Below, one piece after another: positions 24,192-32,833 of a stretch of 64,000 nt of DNA. Every line of letters starts with the position of its first letter. The stretch's first letter is position 1. The stretch comes from QUBU01 sp014337915 (GTDB taxonomy: Bacteria; Pseudomonadota; Gammaproteobacteria; Steroidobacterales; GCA-2729495). The stretch is from positions 73,709 to 137,708 of the forward strand of contig SZOW01000008.1 of the NCBI GenBank assembly GCA_030263395.1, read 5' to 3'. The notes under the pieces are model-generated. The model saw nothing but the letters and a program-made list of their open reading frames with translations. It did no database searches and was not told the DNA's origin. The position numbers were made by a program, and so were the translations under genes.

Positions 24192-26372
24192 TCAATACTT
24201 GTACTTGAAGGTCAGCATGAATTCCGACGGCGGCAATACCGTGCGGATGTTGGTGAAGCCCGGGACATAGATGCCGGACACCACGTCCTCTTCGTCGGTG
24301 ATGTTCCGCCCGGTCAGCACCAGCTGCCATTTCTGGTCGGGCGCCCCGATGCCGACCTGGCCGTTCAGCCGCGTGTAGCTATCGATCTTCAGCGAGTTGT
24401 CCGCTGTCGTGTAGTAGTCATCGGTATAGAAGATATCGGCCCCGTAGAAGAACTCCACCAGGTCGGACACGCCCATGGTGTAGAGGAAGCCGATCTTGCC
24501 CTGCAGCTTCGGGTTGGAAGGCAGGTCGTAGTTTTCCTTCGCCTGCGCGGTCGGGGACAGGCTGTCGTAGTCGCCGCTGTCCTGCCAGCCCAGGTGGCCA
24601 AAGATGCTCAGCGCATCGCTGGGCGTCCAGTTGGCCTCCAGCTCGACGCCGTAGACATCGATGTCGCCGACGTTGGCCTGCGGGAAGGCCCCGAAGCGCT
24701 GCTCGGTCTGCTGCATCCTGTCGTACATGGCGTAGAAGCTGGCGGCGTTGAGGCGCAGCCTGCGGTCGAAGAGTTCGGTCTTGACGCCCGCTTCGACGGA
24801 ATCGACGGTTTCGCTGTCGTAGACCACGCCCGCGCAGCTCATGTTGCCCAGGCACAGGGTCTGGTAACCACCGGCCTGGAAGCCCTGGGAGAAGCTCAGG
24901 TAGAGCAGGGTGGCGTCGCTCAGCTGGTAGTTGGCGCCGACCTTGAAGGTGGTCTCGTCGAAGGAGTCGTCGAGGTGGACCGCATTGGAGCCGTCCAGTG
25001 CCGGAACGCAGCTCGTGCCGGTGCAGACGCTGTCGAGGTTCTTCTCGGTGTCGGTGTAGCGCACGCCGGCGACGATGGAGAAGCGGTCGGTGAAATGCCA
25101 GGTGCCTTCGGCAAACACCGCATAGCTGTCGGTGTCGGACTGCGAGCTCTCGGTGAAGTCGCTGATGGCAAACGGCCCGGCCACGGTCCAGTGGCCGGAG
25201 TACTTCTGGTGGCCGTCCTCGTTCAGGTAGAACAGGCCGAACAGCCAGTCCAGGCGCTTGTCGAACGCCGAGCCGAGCAGCTGCAGTTCTTCGCTCCAGC
25301 TGTTCATGCTGGCATCCGAGGCGATCAGCAGGCCGTTGTTGCCGGTCTCCAGGCCCGGTGAGGGCAATGGGAACGTGCCGGTGCCGCCGCCGGCCAGGTC
25401 GAAGCCGAACTGGTCGTCGGTGCTCGTGAGGCCGGTGATGGAACGCAGCGTCACGCCACCGAAGTCATACGACAGGTTGATCGAGCCGCCGGCCTGGTCG
25501 CTGCTGCCGTAGTTCACGTTGTCCTTCGCCACCAGGGTGTCGTAGAAGTGGCCACCGAGCGGGCCGCCGCTGTCCTCGCCCGAGGGCGCCGGCGCGGGTG
25601 CCGTATCCCAGGGCACGCCGTTGTAGCCGTCGTTCTCGAGGTTGGCGCCCCAGGCGCTGAGCACGATGTCCAGGCCTTCGGTGCCGTACCAGTGCAGCTT
25701 GCCGCGGACCACGAAGTTCTCGTGCTCGCCCGGCTCGTTGCCGGTCACCGGGTTGTCCTGCCAGCCGCGGCCACGGTCCTCGTAGACGGCGGAGAGCGAG
25801 CCGGCCAGTGCGCCGTCCTCGATGGGGCCGCCCACCGAACCGGTCACCTTGAGGGTGTCGTAGTTGCCGTAGCCGGCCGAGGCGTTGAGCCAGGCGTCGT
25901 CACCGGGGGTGCGGCTGATGAGCTTGATGGCACCGGCAATGGTGTTGCGCCCGTAGAGCGTGCCCTGCGGACCGCGCAGCACCTCGATGCGCTCGATGTC
26001 GGTCAGCTCGAGGTTGGCGCTGCCCAGCCGCCCGAAGTAGACGTCATCCATGTAGATGCCGACGGGGGACTCCGCGGTGTTGAAGGCCGGGTTCTGCACG
26101 CTGGCGCCGCGGCTGAACACCTGCATGGACTGCGCGCCCGCGGTCACGGTATAGGTCTGGAGGTTCGGCACGTTCTGGCCGATGTCCTTCACTGCATTGA
26201 TCTGCAGCCGGTCGATGGTGCTGCTGTCGAAGGCGCTCACGGCCAGTGGCACCTCCTGCAGGTTCTCGGCACGACGCTGGGCGGTCACCACGACTTCGTC
26301 GATGGCGAACGCCGGGCTGGCGCCCAGGGCGAACGCCCCGGCCAGCAAGGCGACCTGACTCCGGATCTTCAT
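24192..26372 (-). CDS. TonB-dependent outer-membrane receptor
   Basis: 726 residues. Signal peptide (MKIRSQVALLAGAFALGASPAFA), TonB box region (DEVVVTAQRR), plug domain (IERIEVLRGPQGTLYGRNTIAGAIKLIS at about 110-140), then a beta-barrel ending in the terminal aromatic strand MLTFKYKY. GGGGGT before the ATG at 26372 supports the start. These receptors import scarce or large ligands (siderophores, cobalamin, oligosaccharides, hydrophobic catabolites). In this setting, near oxygenase clusters, a catabolic substrate is possible, but the ligand is unknown. Confidence 0.92.
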   Translation of the reverse strand: MKIRSQVALLAGAFALGASPAFAIDEVVVTAQRRAENLQEVPLAVSAFDSSTIDRLQINAVKDIGQNVPNLQTYTVTAGAQSMQVFSRGASVQNPAFNTAESPVGIYMDDVYFGRLGSANLELTDIERIEVLRGPQGTLYGRNTIAGAIKLISRTPGDDAWLNASAGYGNYDTLKVTGSVGGPIEDGALAGSLSAVYEDRGRGWQDNPVTGNEPGEHENFVVRGKLHWYGTEGLDIVLSAWGANLENDGYNGVPWDTAPAPAPSGEDSGGPLGGHFYDTLVAKDNVNYGSSDQAGGSINLSYDFGGVTLRSITGLTSTDDQFGFDLAGGGTGTFPLPSPGLETGNNGLLIASDASMNSWSEELQLLGSAFDKRLDWLFGLFYLNEDGHQKYSGHWTVAGPFAISDFTESSQSDTDSYAVFAEGTWHFTDRFSIVAGVRYTDTEKNLDSVCTGTSCVPALDGSNAVHLDDSFDETTFKVGANYQLSDATLLYLSFSQGFQAGGYQTLCLGNMSCAGVVYDSETVDSVEAGVKTELFDRRLRLNAASFYAMYDRMQQTEQRFGAFPQANVGDIDVYGVELEANWTPSDALSIFGHLGWQDSGDYDSLSPTAQAKENYDLPSNPKLQGKIGFLYTMGVSDLVEFFYGADIFYTDDYYTTADNSLKIDSYTRLNGQVGIGAPDQKWQLVLTGRNITDEEDVVSGIYVPGFTNIRTVLPPSEFMLTFKYKY

Positions 26373-26574
26373 CGGCTTACCCCCTGATTGAGCATTTCGC
26401 GACACGCAGCCCCGGGGCCTGCGGCCGGACTGGACGAAAAACCACAACACTCATGGATTCCGCCGGCGCTGGGATGGTAGCAAAAGACGCACTGTCCGAC
26501 AGCAGGCCGGCAGCAGACCGCCAGCAAGGCGACAGCTGTCGCGGGCCTTGCCGGAGCAGTGCGCAGCGGCTGCC

Positions 26575-27183
26575 TCAGTCGACGAGCTCGACGGTGATGG
26601 TGCCGTCGGCGGCGATCGGCGACACCTCGAGCTTCACGCCCATGCTGCGGGCGTAACCCTCCAGACGCGGGCGGGTCCAGTGGTCATGGATCTCCTGCAC
26701 GCTGAGGTCGAACTGGCCGAGCTTGCGGCACTGTTCGAGCACGTGGCCGAACGGCTCCTTCCAGCTCCGCCGGCGACCCTCGCCGCCGGAAGTCAGGGCC
26801 AGCCCGTAATGGCAGGCAGTGCGATCGAACAGCGCGACCAGCGCGATTTCCCGGATGCCGGTCTTTTCGATGATGCCCTTCATGCGCAGGGTGACCGGTT
26901 CCATGGTCTTGATGTCATGGGCCACGTACTGCGCGAGCTCACCCCGGTTCCTGGCGAACTGGATGGCCAGCAGGTGCGCCTTCACCAGCGGGTCGTTCAT
27001 TTCGTGGGCATATCCCGCGTCGTTGTGCAGCATCTTCAGGAGGATGGACAGCGAGCGGCCCAGTTCCTCCTCCCGGCCCTCGAAACCACTCAGGGTCTTG
27101 TACTTGTCGGCTTCGCTGCGGGTAGCGGTCGGGGTATGCGTAGCGGCGGGTCGGGTCTGGTTCTGAGCATGGGCCTGAGCCAT
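26575..27183 (-). CDS. Hypothetical protein, mostly alpha-helical
   Basis: 202 residues with a disordered Thr/Ala/Gln-rich N-terminus (about 1-25) and a charged helical body (LGRSLSILLKMLHNDAGYAH, KTMEPVTLRMKGIIEKTG). No signal peptide, membrane segment or recognised domain. It stands alone between the TonB receptor and the divergent hydrolase cluster, with 202 and 277 bases of noncoding DNA on its sides. Confidence 0.65.
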   Translation of the reverse strand: MAQAHAQNQTRPAATHTPTATRSEADKYKTLSGFEGREEELGRSLSILLKMLHNDAGYAHEMNDPLVKAHLLAIQFARNRGELAQYVAHDIKTMEPVTLRMKGIIEKTGIREIALVALFDRTACHYGLALTSGGEGRRRSWKEPFGHVLEQCRKLGQFDLSVQEIHDHWTRPRLEGYARSMGVKLEVSPIAADGTITVELVD

Positions 27184-27460
27184 GGGACACCTCCGGGATG
27201 CGCAACTGCTGCTGCCGCCCGACTATACCGGCTGGACGTCCGGCCGCTGCATCCCGGCCGGGAACCGGCCCACCCTGTGGTCAGCGGGCCGGCCGCCGGG
27301 TTGCACCGGCCTGCGGTACGTGGAAACATGCGGCGGATACCAATCCGTACTGCATCCGCTGCGCGACGCTGCCTGATGGGGCGCCGGCCGTTGGCATCGC
27401 CGCGATGCCTGGCATCCGGCGGACTGCGGTCGCCGTCTTGCGTCGTCCCGGGGAAAATGT

Positions 27461-28138
27461 ATGGCAAAGAGAATGGCCAGGAAGAAAACCGCGAAAAAAG
27501 CTGCGTCCGCCGTCACCGCCAGCCAGAACTACGCCGGGGTGTGGGGCAACCGAATTGGCTTCGGCAGGAAAGCCGCGGTGATCGTCATCGACCTGCTCCA
27601 GGGTTACACGCTGCCCGGTGCGCCGCTGTATGCCCCGGGTGTGGTCGAGTGCGTGAAGGAAGTTCCCGAACTGCTGCGGTGGGCGCGCAAGAAAAAGGTG
27701 CCCGTCATCCACACGCGGGTGCTGTACAACCCCAAGACCTTCGAGGACGGCGGCGTCTGGATCAGGAAGGCCCCGGTCCTGAAGTCGCTGGTGCCCGGCA
27801 GCAAGTACGCGGAGTTCTGCCCCGAGGTGAAGCCTCCCAGGGGCGAGACGGTGATCGTCAAGAACTACGCCAGCTGCTTCTTCGGCACTTCGCTGGCGGC
27901 AACGCTGACTGCCATGGGAGTCGATACGGTGATTATTGCCGGCTGCACGACCTCGGGATGCGTTCGTGCTTCGGCGGTAGACGCGGTCCAGCACGGATTT
28001 CGGCCGATCGTCGTGGAGGAGTGCGTGGGTGATCGCCATGAAGACCCGCACAATGCGAACCTGTTTGACATCAACGCGAAGTACGGCGATGTCATCAGCA
28101 AGGCCGATGCCATCAGGTACTTCAAGTCGCTGCGGTGA
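27461..28138 (+). CDS. Isochorismatase-family cysteine hydrolase
   Basis: 225 residues. A Lys/Arg-rich N-terminal tail of about 20 residues precedes the fold. The catalytic triad of the family is visible: D44 (VIVIDLLQG), K134 (VKNYAS) and C167 (GCTTSGCVRA). The CTTSGCVRAS signature is shared with N-carbamoylsarcosine amidohydrolases and related C-N hydrolases, so amide or carbamoyl cleavage is more likely than isochorismate cleavage. First gene of a co-directional block (27461-34742) with a deacetylase-like gene 49 bases downstream. Confidence 0.87.
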   Translation: MAKRMARKKTAKKAASAVTASQNYAGVWGNRIGFGRKAAVIVIDLLQGYTLPGAPLYAPGVVECVKEVPELLRWARKKKVPVIHTRVLYNPKTFEDGGVWIRKAPVLKSLVPGSKYAEFCPEVKPPRGETVIVKNYASCFFGTSLAATLTAMGVDTVIIAGCTTSGCVRASAVDAVQHGFRPIVVEECVGDRHEDPHNANLFDINAKYGDVISKADAIRYFKSLR

Positions 28139-28187
28139 CGTTGCAGCAGATCCACAGGACAACCAGCAGCACCCCGGGGACCATGAC

Positions 28188-29129
28188 ATGGTGAAGAAGG
28201 CCGCCAGCAAGACCGCTCCTGCCACGCGCCGCGGTGGCCTTACGCAGAGCCCGCATTACGACTACGTGCCGATCATCGACCGGCCGAAGCTCAAGCTGCC
28301 CGGGGGCGCCCGCGTGGCGGTGATCCCCTACATCAACATCGAGCATTTCCCGCACGACATTCCCGGCACGGCCATCATTCCCGGTACCCAGCGTTTCAAT
28401 CCGGACCCGCTGAACTACGGCTGGCGCGACTACGGCAACCGCGTCGGCCTGTGGCGCATGATGGAGCTGATGGACAAGATCGGCATGCGCGGCACCGTGT
28501 GCCTGAACTCGGAGATCATCCGCGAGTATCCGCGGATCATGGACGAAGCCATCAAGCGCCGGTGGGCCTTCATCGGCCATGGCATCAACAATGCCCCGGC
28601 GAATTTCCTGTCGGGGATCGACGGGAAGAAGGAGCGGGCGATCATCCGGGGCGTGCTCGACGCCATGGAAAAACGCATCGGCCGCAAGACCAAGGGCTGG
28701 CTCTCGCCCTTCCTGACCCATACCAACAACACGCCGGATATCCTCGCCGAGTGTGGCGTCGAGTACCTGTGCGACTACACCGCCGATGACCACCCGTTCC
28801 CCTTCAACGTCAGGAAGGGCAGCCTCATCTCGGTACCCTACACCGTGGAACTGAACGACATCCCGGCATTCCAGAACGTTGGCATCAGCTCGGCGGATTT
28901 CGGTGATGCGATTGTCGACCAGTTCGACGTGCTTTACGACGAGGGCGCCGACAACGCCCGCTGCATGCCCGTCTGCCTGCACACGTTCTGGGTGGGGCAG
29001 CCGAACAAGTTCAAGCACCTGAAGCGGGCCTTCGCGCATATCGCCAGCCATGACGGCGTGTGGTTCACCACGGCCGACGAAGTCAATGACTGGTACCGGA
29101 AGAGCTACCTGCGACAGGCCAGGACGTGA
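28188..29129 (+). CDS. Polysaccharide deacetylase-family (CE4/PuuE-like) protein
   Basis: 313 residues. A Lys/Ala-rich N-terminus leads into the NodB-like fold: VAVIPYINIEHFPHD, WRDYGNRVGLWRMMELMDKI, CLNSEIIREYP, FIGHGINNA, and a C-terminal MPVCLHTFWVGQP. This arrangement resembles the PuuE/allantoinase-like branch, which hydrolyses cyclic or linear amides rather than polysaccharides. No signal peptide, so it is cytoplasmic. CGGGGA precedes the ATG at 28188. With the neighbouring C-N hydrolase it suggests stepwise breakdown of a nitrogen-containing compound. Confidence 0.82.
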   Translation: MVKKAASKTAPATRRGGLTQSPHYDYVPIIDRPKLKLPGGARVAVIPYINIEHFPHDIPGTAIIPGTQRFNPDPLNYGWRDYGNRVGLWRMMELMDKIGMRGTVCLNSEIIREYPRIMDEAIKRRWAFIGHGINNAPANFLSGIDGKKERAIIRGVLDAMEKRIGRKTKGWLSPFLTHTNNTPDILAECGVEYLCDYTADDHPFPFNVRKGSLISVPYTVELNDIPAFQNVGISSADFGDAIVDQFDVLYDEGADNARCMPVCLHTFWVGQPNKFKHLKRAFAHIASHDGVWFTTADEVNDWYRKSYLRQART

Positions 29130-29195
29130 GATCATTGGCCATGACGCTTCGGTGTTCGACCACCAGAAGCTGCATGCCTGTCAGTGCGTAGTCTG

Positions 29196-29217
29196 CCCGG
29201 CCAACAGGCCGGGTTTA
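29196..29217 (+). terminator. Short hairpin with T-tract between deacetylase and small gene
   Basis: CCCGGCC (29196-29202), loop AACA, GGCCGGG (29207-29213), then TTTA. It is a short stem and may be a weak terminator or attenuator within the block. Confidence 0.4.
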
Positions 29218-29236
29218 CCAAATCGAGGATCCCCCC

Positions 29237-29509
29237 ATGGCAAAACGAGTGCAGGACCTGAAGCCGGCCCGCAAGGCGGATGCGCAGGCCTGGATGAAGG
29301 AAAACGTGGCGGAGCAGAAAAAGCGCTACGCCGCCATCGTCAAGGAGCAGGAAGAGCTGGGCCCGGAACGCGAGAAGTGGGTGGCCGGGTTCCTGAAGAT
29401 CATCCAGACCAAGGGCTTCAACGTCACCGGTGACGTGCGGCGCATCATCAAGCCCGGCGAGATCCCGAAGAAGCCCAAGGGCATGAAGAAGCACCAGGTA
29501 GTCTTTTAG
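29237..29509 (+). CDS. Small conserved-looking charged protein
   Basis: 90 residues, rich in Lys and Glu, predicted helical for the first 60 (ADAQAWMKENVAEQKKRYAAIV), with a basic C-terminus (KKPKGMKKHQVVF). GAGGA at 29225-29229 gives a good ribosome-binding site for the ATG at 29237. It lies 10 bases before the first bicupin gene, so the two are almost certainly co-transcribed; it could be an accessory subunit. No family recognised. Confidence 0.75.
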   Translation: MAKRVQDLKPARKADAQAWMKENVAEQKKRYAAIVKEQEELGPEREKWVAGFLKIIQTKGFNVTGDVRRIIKPGEIPKKPKGMKKHQVVF

Positions 29510-29519
29510 GAGCAGCACC

Positions 29520-30479
29520 GTGGCACGACCCCATATTGAGCCCTACGTCGAGCTCGACAGCCCTTACAAGAAGTTCAATCTCGGCGGCTTCAAGGGCAGC
29601 CACTACAAGGTGCTGTCGCTCGACACCGACACCGGCGCCTGCACGCTGAAGGTCCGCTTCGATGGCGGCTACCGGCGCAAGCCCGGCCTGAGCTACTCGG
29701 ACGTCGAGATTTTCCTGCTGAACGGCAGCATGCAGGTCGGCAAGGAAACCTGGCGCGAAGGCCACTACGCCTTCCTGCCGGCCGGCACCGCGCTGGGCGC
29801 CATCCGCGTGGCGCAGGGTGCCGAGGCGCTGGTCATGTACAACGACAGCGAGCCGACCTTCGTCGAGTCCGATCGCCACCATCCGCTGGTTCTGGGCGAT
29901 GCCTTCGTCTCCATGAACAGTTACGAAGACGCGCCATGGGCTTCCGGCAGCGTGGTGTCGCCGTCGGTGGCCACCGGCTGCATGATCAAACTGCTGCGCT
30001 TCGACCCGATCACCGAGGCCTTCAGCTTCCTCTACTGCCTGGCGCCGCGCTATGGGCAGGACAACATCTCCTACCACGATTGCGCGGAGGAGTCGTACCA
30101 CATCTGGGGCACGTCCTGGATGATGCAGTTCGGCGACCTGCCGACCGGCGGTTACTTCTGGCGCCCGCCGTACATCAACCACGGTTCCTTCCGCTGCACC
30201 TACGGCACGCTCGCCTTCGGCCGCACGGACTCGGTGCTGTACAACTACTTCCACTACAACCCCTGGACCAACCCGGACGAGAACCAGCTGCGCGCGGCGG
30301 CGTTCCAGTATCGCAAGCGCCCGCAGCTCTACAACTGGGTCGCTTCCGACGGCCACAACCACCCGCATGGGCCGCCGGACTTCGAGACGCCCGATTACGG
30401 CGACGAGGCGCAGGTGCGGCTGCTGCACGGCCAGCCCGTGGGCGGCTCGCCCGGCCGCCGGCGCGGCAAGCGTCGTTGA
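29520..30479 (+). CDS. Bicupin protein, copy 1 of a tandem pair
   Basis: 319 residues, GTG start with AGGAG upstream at 29508. Two cupin-like halves: an N-terminal one (YSDVEIFLLNGSMQVG ... EGHYAFLPAG, about 60-95) and a C-terminal one with candidate metal ligands in YHDCAEESYHIWG and RPPYINHGSF (about 180-225). The C-terminal tail is basic (GRRRGKRR). Very similar to the next gene over its whole length. Cupins of this size are often dioxygenases, isomerases or ChrR-like sensors; function unknown. Confidence 0.8.
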   Translation: MARPHIEPYVELDSPYKKFNLGGFKGSHYKVLSLDTDTGACTLKVRFDGGYRRKPGLSYSDVEIFLLNGSMQVGKETWREGHYAFLPAGTALGAIRVAQGAEALVMYNDSEPTFVESDRHHPLVLGDAFVSMNSYEDAPWASGSVVSPSVATGCMIKLLRFDPITEAFSFLYCLAPRYGQDNISYHDCAEESYHIWGTSWMMQFGDLPTGGYFWRPPYINHGSFRCTYGTLAFGRTDSVLYNYFHYNPWTNPDENQLRAAAFQYRKRPQLYNWVASDGHNHPHGPPDFETPDYGDEAQVRLLHGQPVGGSPGRRRGKRR

Positions 30480-30486
30480 TCCGCCA

Positions 30487-30516
30487 CCGCCCGGCCGGCA
30501 AGCGCTGGCCGGGCGG
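30487..30516. repeat. Perfect inverted repeat between the two bicupin genes
   Basis: A 10-bp perfect stem, CCGCCCGGCC (30487-30496) with GGCCGGGCGG (30507-30516), loop of 10. No T-tract follows, so it is not a standard terminator; it may stabilise or attenuate the message between the tandem copies. Confidence 0.6.
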
Positions 30517-30540
30517 ATTCCGCCCCTGGAGTGATGACGC

Positions 30541-31458
30541 GTGGCACGCCCGCATATCGAACCCTACGTCGAGCTCAACGATCCCTACCGGAAGTTCGAC
30601 ATCGCCGGTTTTCGCGGCAGCCTCCACAAGGTGCTGTCGCTGGATCCCGATACCGGTGCCTGCACCCTGAAGGTCCGTTTCAACGGCGGCTACCGACGCA
30701 AGCCCGGGCTGTCGTACTCCGACTTCGAGGTTTTCGTCCTCAATGGCGAGATCCGCGTTGGCCGCGAGTGCTGGGGTGAGGGCCATTACGCCTTCATTCC
30801 CGCGGGTGTCGCCCTGCCGGCGCTGGCCGTGCCCCAGGGTGCCGAGGCGCTGGTCATGTTCAACGACAGCGAGCCGAATTTCGAGGAATCCGGCGAGAGC
30901 CACCCCCTCGCGCTCGCCGAGGGCCTGGTGTCGCTCAACGCCTACGAGGACCGGCCCTGGTTTGGTGGCGGCCGCGTGCAGCCAAGTGTCGCCACCGGCT
31001 GCCTCAGCAAGGTGCTGCGCATGGATCCGCTGACCGAGGCCTACACCTTCCTCTACTGCATGGTGCCGCGCTACGAGCAGGACAACATTTCCTACCACGA
31101 CTGCGCGGAGGAGTCGTACCACATCTGGGGCACGTCCTGGATGATGCAGTTCGGCGAGCTGCCGACCGGCGGCTATTTCTGGCGGCCGCCGTACATCAAC
31201 CACGGTTCCTTCCGCTGCACCTACGGCACCCTGGCGCTGGGGCGCACCGACTCGAAGCTGCACAACTACTTCCACTACAACCCCTGGACCAACCCGCAGG
31301 ACAACCTGCGCCGCGCCGCCGCCCGGCACTACCGCCAGCGGCCGCAGCTCTACCGCTGGCAGGCCAGCGACGGCCACAACCACCCGCATGGTCCGCCGGA
31401 CTACGAGGCGCCGGACTACGGCGATGATGCCCATGTCCGCGCCCTGCACGACCGTTAG
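30541..31458 (+). CDS. Bicupin protein, copy 2 of a tandem pair
   Basis: 305 residues, GTG start. It matches the preceding gene nearly collinearly: both begin MARPHIEPYVEL, contain DTGACTLKVRF and DNISYHDCAEESYHIWGTSW, and end near DGHNHPHGPPD. It lacks the basic tail of copy 1. All candidate metal-ligand His and Glu residues are kept in both copies, so both look functional. Likely a gene duplication followed by divergence, perhaps giving a heteromeric enzyme or two related specificities. Confidence 0.8.
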   Translation: MARPHIEPYVELNDPYRKFDIAGFRGSLHKVLSLDPDTGACTLKVRFNGGYRRKPGLSYSDFEVFVLNGEIRVGRECWGEGHYAFIPAGVALPALAVPQGAEALVMFNDSEPNFEESGESHPLALAEGLVSLNAYEDRPWFGGGRVQPSVATGCLSKVLRMDPLTEAYTFLYCMVPRYEQDNISYHDCAEESYHIWGTSWMMQFGELPTGGYFWRPPYINHGSFRCTYGTLALGRTDSKLHNYFHYNPWTNPQDNLRRAAARHYRQRPQLYRWQASDGHNHPHGPPDYEAPDYGDDAHVRALHDR

Positions 31459-31531
31459 CCGCCTGGCGAGGAAGAACGGTCGCCTGCTGCAGCAGGCAGC
31501 GGATGCTGGACCGCCCGCGCCGGGCTAGTCG

Positions 31532-32725
31532 ATGCCGATCCTGCTCGTGACCTGTGTGCTCTCCGGCCTCGGGTTCGGGCTGGTGCTGCCCGGCATGCCC
31601 TTCGTCGCGGAGAACCTTGGCGCTTCCGCCGCGCTCGCTACCTTTATCCTTGGCCTCTACGCCTGGGGGCAGTTCTTCGCCACCACGCTCTGGGGCCGGC
31701 TCTCCGACCGCTTCGGCCGCAAGCCGATCCTCGTCATCACCAATGGTGGCGTGGCCATCGCCTACCTGATGATGGCCTTCGCGCCGAACGTCTGGGTGCT
31801 GGCCGCCGGGCGCGCACTGAGCGGACTGATGGGCGGCCTGGCACCGGCCATGGCTTACGTCGCCGACGTGACGCCGCCGGAGAAGCGCGCCCAGGGCATG
31901 GGCTGGGTCGGGGCCGCGACCAGCCTCGGCTTCGTCATCGGCCCGGCCTTCGGCGGCATGCTGGGCGGCGAGGACGCAGACTCGGCGTCGCTGCTGCTGC
32001 CGGGCCTGGCCGCATTCGCGATCGCGGCCAGCGCCATGCTGGCATCGATCTTCCTGCTGCCCGAAAGCCTGCCGCCGGAGAAGCGACAGCAACCGGCAGC
32101 TGCAGTCGCGGGCGGCACTGCCGGCTCGGCATTCGGGGAGTTGCTGCGCCGGCCGCTGATGCGCCGCCTGCTGCTGCTCGGTTTCGCCGTCTACGTGGCC
32201 ATGGCCATGTTCGAGACCATCTTCGCGTTCTGGACCAAGGCACGCTTCGGCTGGGGCCCGCGCGAGGTCGGCCTGACGTTCACCTATCTCGCCGTGGTGG
32301 TAGGCCTGATGCAGGGCGTGGTGGTCGGCCGGCTCGCACCACGATTCGGCGAGGGGCGCATCGCCATCGCCGGCCTGGCGAGCTATGCCGCGGGCCTGGT
32401 GGTGATGACCCAGTCGCCCAGCTGGGGCTGGCTGATCGCCGGCGTCACGCTGACCGCGGGTGGTGGCGGTACCTTCCTGACCGCGATGTCGAGCTTCGTC
32501 TCCAGGCTGGCGGGTGCGGGCGAGCGCGGGCTGGTGCTCGGTACCTACCAGTCGGCCAGCTGGGGCGGCCGGTCGGTCGGGCCGACGCTCTCCGGCGCGC
32601 TGTTCAACTCGGTGGGCATCGACAGCCCGCTGCTGGCTGGCGCGCTGATCATGCTGCCCTGCATTGGCCTGCTGGCGACCATCATGTCCCGCAGCGCCGC
32701 GATACAGGCGCAGCAGCCGGGATGA
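31532..32725 (+). CDS. MFS transporter, DHA1/TetA-like
   Basis: 397 residues, 12 membrane segments. The motif A loop GRLSDRFGRKPILV after helix 2 and the GRALSGLMGG and GPAFGGMLGG segments mark the DHA1 drug/metabolite exporter branch. An in-frame TAG two codons before the ATG at 31532 fixes the longest start; there is no clear ribosome-binding site. Its position between the bicupins and a Rieske gene suggests transport of a pathway intermediate. A 16-bp palindrome lies at 31482-31497 upstream. Confidence 0.87.
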   Translation: MPILLVTCVLSGLGFGLVLPGMPFVAENLGASAALATFILGLYAWGQFFATTLWGRLSDRFGRKPILVITNGGVAIAYLMMAFAPNVWVLAAGRALSGLMGGLAPAMAYVADVTPPEKRAQGMGWVGAATSLGFVIGPAFGGMLGGEDADSASLLLPGLAAFAIAASAMLASIFLLPESLPPEKRQQPAAAVAGGTAGSAFGELLRRPLMRRLLLLGFAVYVAMAMFETIFAFWTKARFGWGPREVGLTFTYLAVVVGLMQGVVVGRLAPRFGEGRIAIAGLASYAAGLVVMTQSPSWGWLIAGVTLTAGGGGTFLTAMSSFVSRLAGAGERGLVLGTYQSASWGGRSVGPTLSGALFNSVGIDSPLLAGALIMLPCIGLLATIMSRSAAIQAQQPG

Positions 32726-32764
32726 CGCACGCGGTGGCCGGCCGTACCGCGGATAACCAAAGCC

Positions 32765-32770
32765 TATAAT
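32765..32770 (+). promoter_or_regulatory. Candidate -10 box before the second Rieske gene
   Basis: Perfect TATAAT 64 bases upstream of the ATG at 32834, in the only gap between the MFS and Rieske genes. No good -35 match is visible, so an activator-dependent promoter or a chance match are both possible. Confidence 0.35.
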
Positions 32771-32833
32771 GGCGTGCCGCGGTCCAGCCGCGGCTATCTT
32801 GCAGCCCCTGATGTCTGGTTCCGGGAGCGATGC

